This document shows positions 19,283 to 27,600 of a stretch of DNA of 64,000 bases, piece after piece; within the stretch, counting starts at the first letter, position 1, and the number at the start of each line of letters is the position of its first letter. This DNA comes from VXYL01 sp963666465. GTDB taxonomy: Bacteria; Pseudomonadota; Gammaproteobacteria; Pseudomonadales; Azotimanducaceae. The DNA is taken from NCBI GenBank assembly GCA_963666465.1, contig OY762824.1:2170001-2234000 (forward strand), in the 5' to 3' direction. Both the position numbers and the translations under genes were made by a program. A model generated the notes under the pieces. It searched no databases and was not told the origin of the DNA. It saw only the letters and a program-made list of their open reading frames with translations.

Positions 19283-19731
19283 GGCAGTGTCTCGCTTTGG
19301 CTTGTGCAGTGTCTGGCGCCGTCCCCCGGAGGGAGGGCGTCCCGCCCACCATCGCGCACTCCACCGTCACGGATTTCGTCAGGTTGCGGGGGGGGGGGGG
19401 GGGGGGGCCTCCGGGGGGAGGGCGTCCCGCCCTCCATCGCGCCGGAAGGCGCCGCGCCCGCAAGGGCGCGCAGGGCACATCGCGGCATGTGCAGGGAGGA
19501 CGCGCCTGACGGGCGGGACGTCCTCCCTCCGGACTGGTCCCGACAGGCAGATCGACGCAGTCGCCGGTTGCGAACGGCCATGCGCCACGTCAGCGCCACA
19601 AGAACCGTTGCCTAATTCAGCAACGCTTCCTGCCCCAGCCCAAGCCGTCCTGGCAGCCTGTCGGCATTCGGCCAGCTCACGCCGTCCGAAGTCCGACAGG
19701 CTGCCAGGCAAATTCAAAGTGAGACACTGCC
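19283..19731 (+). mobile_element. MITE-like element, copy B (with nested R3 repeat)
   Basis: 449 bp with ends GGCAGTGTCTCGCTTTG (19283-19299) and CAAAGTGAGACACTGCC (19715-19731), complementary except for one base. GGTCCGC flanks it on both sides (directly left, one base away right), a probable target duplication of 7-8 bp. The interior has the GC-rich core and, from about 19605, the R3 repeat inserted after GCGCCACGTCAG. Confidence 0.85.
19388..19407 (+). repeat. Run of about 20 G residues inside MITE copy B
   Basis: An uninterrupted guanine homopolymer not seen at the corresponding place in the other copies. It is not in a gene. Its exact length is unreliable in any sequencing technology. 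Confidence 0.9.
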
Positions 19732-19811
19732 CGGTCCGCCACAGTTTGGCCGTCGCGTCGGCTTCCGTTACGATGCGCCGACGCAAGACAGTTGGAGTGA
19801 TCCCAAGCGTC

Positions 19812-20108
19812 ATGAGCGAATCGAGCGAAGCCATCGAAGCGGCGGTGTTTCGCCGCCTGGTGCAGCATCTCGACGAAAATCGGGATGTGCAGAACATTGA
19901 TCTGATGAATCTCGCCGGCTTCTGCCGCAACTGCCTCTCCAAGTGGTACGTGGCGGCGGCGGAAGAGCAGGGCGAGAGCGTGGACTACGAGGCTGCCCGC
20001 GAGCGGGTCTATGGCATGCCCTATGCCGAGTGGAAGGCGCAGTTCCAGGGCGAGGCCAGTGCCGGGCAGCAGGCGGCGTTCGCGGCGCGGCAGGAGCCCC
20101 GGTCCTGA
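19812..20108 (+). CDS. DUF1244 family protein
   Basis: A 98-residue conserved proteobacterial protein of unknown function. Recognisable from RLVQHLDENRDVQNIDLMNLAGFCRNCLSKW near residues 15-45, including the two conserved cysteines of FCRNC, and from YGMPYAEWKAQ. The ATG at 19812 gives the standard start. It is followed after 32 bp by an ABC exporter, probably cotranscribed. Confidence 0.9.
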   Translation: MSESSEAIEAAVFRRLVQHLDENRDVQNIDLMNLAGFCRNCLSKWYVAAAEEQGESVDYEAARERVYGMPYAEWKAQFQGEASAGQQAAFAARQEPRS

Positions 20109-20140
20109 GCCTTTCGGCCGGCGCCGCCGAGGCGGCGCAA

Positions 20141-21034
20141 ATGGCCGGCGTGTCGCGCAGCTTTGGCGACGTGCAGGCGGTTCGAGACCTCTCCCTGGCC
20201 GTTCCCCAGGGCAGCATCTTCGGCCTCATCGGCCCGAACGGCGCCGGCAAGACCACTGCCATGCGCATCCTCATGGGCATCCTCGCCGCCGACGCCGGCG
20301 CCATCAACGTGCTCGGCGAGAGCGACCCGCGCCGCATCAAGTCTCGCCTCGGCTATCTGCCGGAGGAGAAGGGCCTCTACAAGAAGATGCAGGTGGGCGA
20401 GCTGGTGGGCTGGTTCGGCCAGCTCAAGGGCATGGCGCGCAAGGACGCCACCGATGCCGCCCGCCGGCTCCTCGCCGAATTCGACCTCGAAGAACGCTGG
20501 CGCGACAAATGCGACTCGCTCTCCAAGGGCATGGCGCAGAAGGTGCAGATCGCGGCGACGCTGGTGCACGATCCTGACCTCGTGGTGCTTGACGAGCCGT
20601 TCTCCGGTCTCGATCCCATCAACGTCGAGATGGTGCGCGACGCGATGCTGGCGTTGAAGGCGCGGGGCAGGACGGTGGTCCTTTCCACGCACATCATGGA
20701 GCAGGCGGAGCAGATCTGCGACGCACTGGCGCTCGTTGACCGCGGCCGGGTGGTGCTCGACGGCACGGTGGCGGAACTGACCGGCAGCGACGACACGCTG
20801 ACGGTGGAATACGAGGGCCCGGGTGCGGACTTCGCCGGCTTGCCCGGCGTCGGGCGCGTCAACGACGCCGGCAATGTCGCCGAACTTTCGCTGGCGCCGG
20901 ATGCCGATGCCCAGGCCACTCTCCGGGCACTGCTGGATCGCGTCACCGTGCGTCGCTTCGACCGGACCAGGACCTCCCTGCACGAGGTCTTCGTGCGCGC
21001 CGTTGGGCGCCGTCCCGAGCCACCGGTGCCGTGA
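20141..21034 (+). CDS. ABC transporter ATP-binding protein (NatA-like, DUF4162 C-terminus)
   Basis: 297 residues. Walker A is GPNGAGKTT at about residues 31-39, the signature motif is LSKGMAQKVQ, and Walker B is LVVLDEPFSGLD; a short C-terminal domain follows, as in DUF4162-type exporters. It powers the permease encoded immediately downstream. The ATG at 20141 is the only acceptable start before the ABC domain, although it leaves a slightly short N-terminus. The stop overlaps the permease start (GTGA). Confidence 0.92.
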   Translation: MAGVSRSFGDVQAVRDLSLAVPQGSIFGLIGPNGAGKTTAMRILMGILAADAGAINVLGESDPRRIKSRLGYLPEEKGLYKKMQVGELVGWFGQLKGMARKDATDAARRLLAEFDLEERWRDKCDSLSKGMAQKVQIAATLVHDPDLVVLDEPFSGLDPINVEMVRDAMLALKARGRTVVLSTHIMEQAEQICDALALVDRGRVVLDGTVAELTGSDDTLTVEYEGPGADFAGLPGVGRVNDAGNVAELSLAPDADAQATLRALLDRVTVRRFDRTRTSLHEVFVRAVGRRPEPPVP

Positions 21035-22533
21035 ATCGGCGCAGCGTGGGTCTCGTCGCCAGGCGCGAATTCCTGGAGCAGGTGCGGACCAAGGCATTCT
21101 GGATCGGCGCCCTCAGCCTGCCGCTGCTGGGGGCGGGTTTCGGGACGCTCGGCGCCCTGGTCGCCAGCATCGACTCGGTGGATCGCTATGCCGTGCTGGA
21201 TCAGTCGGGATGGCTGCACGACGCCATCCGGCGGCACATCGTTGCCGCCGACATCGAGCTGGCGCTCGATGCCCTTGCGAGCGAGGCCGGCGTCGCCCCC
21301 TCCGGCACCGACCGCGACGCCCTTCTGGCCGACGCGCGCGCGGCCATCGCCAGCGAGGAAGGACGGACGGCATTCCACCGCCGCGCCGCCGAGCTGGTCT
21401 TCACGCTCAGCGCCGAGTCGGGCCGCATCGCGAACCCATCGCTGCCGGTGGAACGATTCGCGAACTGGTGGGTGGACAACCCGAGTGCGGTGGTTGACGC
21501 ATTTGGAGGGGTGTCGCTTGCACGCTACCGCGAAGTGTCGCCGGCGCGCCTCGACGTCGCGCACCTCAACGCCCTGGTGGAGCAGAGGCGCATCCGCGGC
21601 TACTTCGTGATTCCGGACGACCCGGTCCGCTCGGGCGACGGCGCCCGCTTCGTGACCGACAACCTGACCGATCAGGGCCTGAGGCGCTGGTACGGACTTC
21701 AGGCAACGAAGGTGGTGCAGGCACAGCGGATGCGCGAGCGCGACATCGATCCGGCGGTCGCGGCCTGGCTGAACGAAGCGATTTCCCTTCCCGCCGCAAA
21801 GCCCGCCGGCGGCGGCTCGGAATCGGCCAGCGACGCCGACTTCATCGCCCAGTGGGCGCCGGCCGGCTTCGTCATCCTGCTCTGGCTGTCGATCTTCACC
21901 GTCAATCAGATGCTCCTGACGAGCACGATTGACGAGAAGTCCGGCAAGCTGGCGGAACTGCTGCTGGCGTCCATGGCGCCGGCGGATCTCATGGCCGGCA
22001 AGGTACTCGGCATCGGCGGGGCGGGGCTTGCCATCGTCGGCGTGTGGGTGGCGCTGGTCGGGCTGGGCGCCGGCGCCGTCGGCGACAGCCTCACCTTCGC
22101 CGCCGTGCTGAAGCCGTCCCTCCTCGCCGGCTTTCTCGTGTACTTCCCGCTCGGCTACCTGTTCTATGCAGCCATGTACTGTGCCGTGGGTTCGCTTTGC
22201 AGCACCGTCCAGGAAGCCCAGTCGCTGGCCCTGCCGCTCGTGCTCGTCCCCATGCTGCCATTCCTGCTGGTGATTCCGGTGACCAACGACCCGAACGGCC
22301 TCGTTGCCGTGGTGACTTCCTGGATTCCGCCGCTGACGCCGGGGGTGATGCTGAACCGCATGGCAGACCCGCCCGGCATCCTGACCCTGATCGGCACCAC
22401 GGCGCTCATGGCGGCAGCGACGTGGTACATGCTTCGACTCGGCGGGCGCATTTTCGAGAACGGCATCCTGCGCACCGGCAAGCCGCCGTCCCTGCGTCAG
22501 CTCCCGTCGTTGCTGCGGGGCAGCGCACCCTGA
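21031..22533 (+). CDS. ABC-2 type permease, NatB-like
   Basis: 500 residues, beginning MNRRSVGLVARREFLEQVRTK, the usual start of NatB-type permeases. One membrane helix lies near residues 25-50, a large periplasmic domain follows, and five to six helices fill residues ~270-485 (FVILLWLSIFTVNQMLL..., with TSTIDEKSGKLAELLLAS as the family motif). Partner of the preceding ATPase; the substrate is unknown (NatAB exports sodium, but relatives export various compounds). Starts at a GTG overlapping the upstream stop. Confidence 0.9.
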   Translation: MNRRSVGLVARREFLEQVRTKAFWIGALSLPLLGAGFGTLGALVASIDSVDRYAVLDQSGWLHDAIRRHIVAADIELALDALASEAGVAPSGTDRDALLADARAAIASEEGRTAFHRRAAELVFTLSAESGRIANPSLPVERFANWWVDNPSAVVDAFGGVSLARYREVSPARLDVAHLNALVEQRRIRGYFVIPDDPVRSGDGARFVTDNLTDQGLRRWYGLQATKVVQAQRMRERDIDPAVAAWLNEAISLPAAKPAGGGSESASDADFIAQWAPAGFVILLWLSIFTVNQMLLTSTIDEKSGKLAELLLASMAPADLMAGKVLGIGGAGLAIVGVWVALVGLGAGAVGDSLTFAAVLKPSLLAGFLVYFPLGYLFYAAMYCAVGSLCSTVQEAQSLALPLVLVPMLPFLLVIPVTNDPNGLVAVVTSWIPPLTPGVMLNRMADPPGILTLIGTTALMAAATWYMLRLGGRIFENGILRTGKPPSLRQLPSLLRGSAP

Positions 22534-22541
22534 GGCGGCGC

Positions 22542-22569
22542 TGGCGAGCTGTCGCCGTCTCGCTACAAT
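22542..22569 (+). promoter_or_regulatory. Possible promoter of lepB
   Basis: TACAAT at 22564-22569 is a good -10 element; the -35 element TGGCGA (16-bp spacer) is weak. It lies 40 bases before the lepB start, after the permease stop. Confidence 0.4.
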
Positions 22570-22608
22570 GCCCGCCTGTCGAGGCACTGCGGGGTCACGG
22601 GACACACG

Positions 22609-23295
22609 ATGAAGGAGAGGGTTCGCGGATTCTGGCTGGAGTGGCGCTGGTTCTTTCTGTTCATTGCCGTGATGCTGCCGTTCCGCTCCACCATCGCCGA
22701 CTGGAATCAGGTGCCGTCCGGGAGCATGAAGCCCTCGATCCTGGCCGGCGACCGCATCGTCGTGGACAAGCTTGCCTACGACCTGCGGCTGCCGTTCACG
22801 GACTTGCGCATCCTCCGCTGGTCGTCGCCCAGGCGAGGCGACGTGGTGATCTTCGACAATCCGCAAGACGGCCGCCTTTTCGTCAAGCGAGTGGTGGCGG
22901 TGCCGGGCGACACCGTGGAGCTCCGGCGCAACCGTCTCATCGTCAACGGCGAGCCGGCCAAGTACACCCCCCTGACAGCCGCCGAGATCGGCGAACTGAC
23001 CATCGAGTCGCCGGAACGCTACCGCTTCTTTCGCGAGAGCCTGCTCGGCGACACCCGCGTGGTGATGGTGCGGCGTGGCGCGCCCGGCGGACACGGCCGG
23101 CTGCCGGCGGTTCGCGTTCCCGCCGGCGCCTACTGGATGATGGGCGACAACCGCGACAACTCCAGCGACTCCCGCGTCATCGGCGCCATCGACCGGGAGG
23201 CAATCTACGGACGCGCCCACGGCATCGCCTTCTCCGTGGACTACGAGCGCAGCTATGCGCCCCGGCTGAGCCGGTTCTTCACGCAGCTGCCCTGA
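22609..23295 (+). CDS. lepB: Signal peptidase I
   Basis: 228 residues. It removes signal peptides from exported preproteins at the outer face of the inner membrane. The serine nucleophile is Ser39 in PSGSMKPS and the general-base lysine is Lys93 in LFVKRVVAVPGD; the GDNRDNSSDSR box is present near the C-terminus. One N-terminal membrane anchor (WRWFFLFIAVMLPF) is seen. The protein is shorter than E. coli LepB but normal for many proteobacteria. Confidence 0.95.
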   Translation: MKERVRGFWLEWRWFFLFIAVMLPFRSTIADWNQVPSGSMKPSILAGDRIVVDKLAYDLRLPFTDLRILRWSSPRRGDVVIFDNPQDGRLFVKRVVAVPGDTVELRRNRLIVNGEPAKYTPLTAAEIGELTIESPERYRFFRESLLGDTRVVMVRRGAPGGHGRLPAVRVPAGAYWMMGDNRDNSSDSRVIGAIDREAIYGRAHGIAFSVDYERSYAPRLSRFFTQLP

Positions 23296-23404
23296 CATGG
23301 GGGCCTGACGTGGGGGGCCGACGTAGGAAGTGGAGCGGTGCCTGCAAGTGCGCCGCAACCGGGCGCAAACAGACGAACTGCGTTCCGGCCCCTACATGCA
23401 TCCA

Positions 23405-23731
23405 AGTAGTGTCTCACTTTGAATTTGCCTGACGTGGCGCATGGCCGTTCGCAACCGGCGACTGCGTCGACTTGCCTGCCGGGACCACTCTCCATAGGGA
23501 GGGAGGAGGGAGGGCGTCCCGCCCTCCATGCGCCGTCAGGCGCGTCCTCCCTGCACATGCCGCGATGTGCCCTGCGCGCCCTTGCGGGCGCGGCGCCTTG
23601 CGGCGCGATGGAGGGCGGGACGCCCTCCCCCCGAGGGACGCCCTCCCCCCGAGGGACGCCCTCCCCCCGAGGGACGCCCTCCCCCCGGAGGACGGCGCCA
23701 GACACTGCACAGGCCAAGGTGAGACACTACC
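23405..23731 (-). mobile_element. MITE-like element, copy C, with perfect 8-bp target duplication
   Basis: 327 bp in inverted orientation, with ends AGTAGTGTCTCACTTTG and CAAGGTGAGACACTACC. TGCATCCA occurs immediately on both sides (23397-23404 and 23732-23739), a perfect 8-bp duplication that fixes the element boundaries. The core is bounded by GGAGGGCG/CGCCCTCC blocks, and a GAGGGACGCCCTCCCCCC unit is repeated three to four times near 23630-23690. Confidence 0.9.
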
Positions 23732-23869
23732 TGCATCCACGAGGACGCGCCTTGCGGTGCAAGCGAAGGGCAGGATGCCTCCCTCCGGAGAGGTGGCGAT
23801 CCCCTGCAGACGAAGACGGGCCCTGCCGCGCGGATGGAGGCGAGACGCCATCCCCATGCCCTAAGGCAA

Positions 23870-24496
23870 TCAGAGCACGGCCAGCAGTTCCACCTCGAAC
23901 ACCAGCGTCTCGTTGGGGCCAATGACATCGCCTGCCCCCGCCTCCCCATAGGCGAGCTGCGGCGGGATCACCAGTCGCCAGCGGTCGCCGACCCGCATCA
24001 TCTGCAGCGCCTCCGTCCAGCCGGCAATCACGCCATCCACCCGAAACTGCGCCGGCTGCCCGCGCGCGATGGAACTGTCGAACGTGCGACCGTCGATGAA
24101 CAGCCCGCGATAGTGAACGCTCACCGAATCGCGCCGACCGGGGCTTGTGCCCTGGCCGCTCTCGAGCACTTCGTACTGAAGGCCCGATGCCGTGGTCGTC
24201 ACGCCTTCGCGCCGACCGTTGGCTGCCATGTACTCGCGCCCTCGCCGCTCCGGCGTCCCGGCGATGGGCGTTTCCTCCAGCCCGGCGGCACTGGCCGCCT
24301 CGCCCTCCTCCCCGCCGACAGGCGCCGCCAGCAAGGAAACGCACGCGACCAGCACCGACGCAGCGTGGATCGCGGCGATGCGCCCTGCTGGCGCTCGGCC
24401 CTCGGCGCGGTCATCCACCCGATGGCGCCGTCGCCGGCGTCCGTCCGTCGCAGGAAGAGATTCCACATTCGGCTCCTGTCGTTCCCGTGCATCCAT
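23870..24496 (-). CDS. FKBP-type peptidyl-prolyl cis-trans isomerase (FkpA/Mip-like)
   Basis: About 208 residues. The C-terminal ~105 residues are an FKBP domain (SVHYRGLFIDGRTFDSS, AGWTEALQMMRVGDRWRLVIPPQLAYGEAG), preceded by the short helical segment REYMAANGRREGV and TTASGLQYEVL that typify FkpA/FklB-type proteins. A hydrophobic stretch (ASVLVACVSLLAAP) lies near residues 45-60, so the true start may be internal (a GTG near 24424), giving a normal signal peptide and a periplasmic folding catalyst. It sits just downstream of the first giant surface protein, whose folding it could assist. Confidence 0.85.
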   Translation of the reverse strand: MDARERQEPNVESLPATDGRRRRRHRVDDRAEGRAPAGRIAAIHAASVLVACVSLLAAPVGGEEGEAASAAGLEETPIAGTPERRGREYMAANGRREGVTTTASGLQYEVLESGQGTSPGRRDSVSVHYRGLFIDGRTFDSSIARGQPAQFRVDGVIAGWTEALQMMRVGDRWRLVIPPQLAYGEAGAGDVIGPNETLVFEVELLAVL

Positions 24497-24609
24497 GTCG
24501 TCCACCGCCCCATTGTGCCCCAAGCCGTGCCCCGAGCCGAACGCTCCAAGGCCAGCGCGACCGCCGCCATGGGCCGCTGCACGGGATGGCCGGGAGGCGC
24601 AGCCCAGCA

Positions 24610-27600
24610 TCAGAACCTCGCTTCTGCGGTTACCAGGACGCGACGCCCGTCCCCGCCGCCACGCCCGCCTCCCGCCCGTTCCAGGAGCGCTTCGAGCCGG
24701 ATGCGGCGGGCGCCGCCCGTCATCTCGCAGGCGGCGCCGAGCCGAGTCCGGGCGCCGCCCGGCCTGTTCGTGTCCACCTCCGCGAAAGGAGTCAGCGTCC
24801 CCGGCCGACCCCGCATCGAGAGCCCGTAGCCGACGCGTGCCTGCCACTGCCACCCGGGCTGCGCCCGGCGCGCCACGCCGGCCGCGAGTGCGCTGGGGGA
24901 CCGGCTGAAGCGGTCCGTCCACTCCGCATCGCCGCGCCGGGGGGAGAGGGACAGCCGCCAGCCCCTGCCCTGCGCATCAGGCTCGACGAAGAAGGTGGCG
25001 GCGAAGCCCCTTTCCTCGGTTGCGGCCATCCCGTGATGCACCAACGACCGTGCCCTGAGTTCGAGGCCCGCCACCGCACCGCGATAGCGCAGTCCGCCGG
25101 CCACCTCCGCACCCGCGCCCGTGGCGCCGTCGCCGCCGTCCCATCGTCCGCCGAAATCCACGAACGGCACGAGCTCGCCCGATCCAAGCCTCAGGGGCCA
25201 GGCGGCCTCGACACCGGCGCGGAGCCGCTGCACATTCACCACGAGCCCCTCGATGGCCCGCAGGCCCTCGTCCGTCTTCAGCTGCACCATGCCGGCATCT
25301 GCGCGCAGGGCAAGCTCCAGGCCAAGGGCGCCGCCGACATGGTGCCGCCCGCCCAACAGACCCAGGCGGGAGGAGATGCTGACCGGCGCGATGGACCCCT
25401 CCTGCCCGTCGCGGCGCGCGGACGCTTCGCCGGTGCCCAGGCCGAGCACGGTCCAAAGCACCGTGCCCTCGTTCGGCGTCCACTGCACATAGGGCGACAC
25501 CGTGTTCAGCTGCGTCTCCATCACGCCGGCGCCATCGTTGCCGAACTCGTAGGACGCGTCCGCGCGAACCCGCGACACGGCGGCGCCGGCCACCCAGTCC
25601 CGGGCCCTGGCGTCGAAGCCCAGATGCACGGACTGCACGCTGCCGTCGTAGTCGCCGGCGGCGAGCCCGCCCTCGAAGGTCTGCGAGTCCCCTCCCGTCC
25701 AGACGCCCCACGACACGGCGCCGGCGCCCGAACCCGTCAGCTCCATCGAGAAGATCCGGCCGCGCGGAATGCCCGTGGCGCCGGTCTCGCCCCGGCGCTC
25801 GTGCCGGTGCCAGCCATCGCTCCCGTGCAAGCCGCGGCCGGTCCCACCCGCGCCCCACGCACCCGGCACGCGTTCGAACCGCTCCTCGGGCCCCCGGCCA
25901 TCGCCATGCCATGGCACGCGATGCCCCGACGCGCCTGCCCCATGCCCTCCGCCAACCCCGCCGTGACGGGCGAGCTGCAGCCGCCTCGCCAGCGTGTCGG
26001 TCTGGCTCGCCAGAAGTCCGCGGCCAATCGCGGCAAGCCCGTCCCCGATGACCGCCCGCTCCGCCGCGCTGGTTTCGACGCGCACCGGAATCGCCACGAT
26101 GATCGGAACGCCGATGGCCGACGCGCCAACCACCGTGATTCCCTCCGACACCGCCACGACGACCGCGATGCGGCCGGTCACGCGGGCGCGGGCTACGGAT
26201 TCGTCTGCCGTGACGGGTCGCTCGAACGGCCCGACGAAGCGCACCCCGGATTCGAGCAGCTCCGCCTCGAGGTCGATCCTTGTCTGCGAACCGACCTCCA
26301 CGGTCACCTCGGTGAGGACATGCACGAGCTCCTGGCCCACCCGATGATCCGGTTCCTGCCTGCTGACGAACTGGCGGTCGGCGGCATTTCCGTGCCCGTC
26401 GGCGATGGTCCCTCCCGCGAGGCCGTTGACGCTGATGCCGTCGCCGTCGTATTCGCCTTCCTGCACGACATAGCCGAACTGGAGCGTGTTCGTGCCGCTG
26501 CCGTCGAGCAGCGCCGCCTGCCGTGAGCGGCCGCCGACGAGAAGCGTCAGCGCCGGCGCGGCGTCCACGTGTACCACGGTGTCGAATCGCACCGCCACGA
26601 TGATGGTGTCTCCCGGCGCATAGATGCGGTCTGCACCGGGATCGGAGGTGACGCGCACCGCCACCACGGACGGCACCGCACCGTTGACCCGGTGGCGGCC
26701 GTCGGCCGGCAGCCCCGGCCAGGCGCGCACCGCTTCGTTGCCGGCAAGGTCGGTTATCCGGCCGCCCGTCACGGCGCCGGCGGGGACGCTGACGCCGGCC
26801 GAACGGTCGCCGGCCTGCACCGCGTAGGCGAAGGTCAGGGTGTCCGTGCCGCCGCCCTCGGCGAGAGGTGCGGACCGGGTCTGCGGCCCCACCGACAGCA
26901 GCAGCGCCACGTCGCCGGTCACGAGCACCGCCTCCGTGAACGAAACGCGGATGGTGATCCGGTCGCCGGCGCGATAGGTGCGGTCCGGCCCCGGATCCGA
27001 GTCGATCACGGTCCCCGCCACCTCGGCCGGCATCGCATCGACCCGATGCTGCGGCTGCGCCGGGAGCGCGAAGAAGCCCGTCTCGACCGCACGTCCCTGC
27101 CGATCGGCGATGGCGCCGCCGAACAGGGCGCTGGCGCCGATGCTGACGCCATCGTCGTCGACATCCCCGCTCTCGACGACGTAGCGGAACACGAGCGTGC
27201 GGGTGCCGCTTCCGCGCAGGAGTCGGGCCTGCCGTTCCCCGCCGCCGACGAGCAGCGTCAGCATCGGCGCGCCGCTGACGTGGACCACGTCGCTGAAATG
27301 CACGTCCACGTCGATCGCATCGCCGGCGCGACGCGCCGGATGCGGCGCCGGCACGATGCTGACAGCCTCGACCCTCACTCCGAAGCGTGCATCCACCAAA
27401 TGGCCGGCATTGGCCGGCAATCCCTCGAAGTAGCGATCGGCGGCATTCCCTGCGGCGTCCTCGATCCGCCCGCCCGCCAGCGCCTGCGCGCCGGGGCCAA
27501 CCGCGATTCCGTCGCCATCGAAGTCGCCATCTGCAACCACGTACGCGAACGTCAGGGTGTCCGTGCCGCCGCCTGACCGGAGCGTGGCCAGCCTTGTCTC

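Noticed and set aside
20377..23358. 993-codon minus-strand open frame across the ABC exporter and lepB
   Set aside because: Antisense shadow of three well-supported genes.
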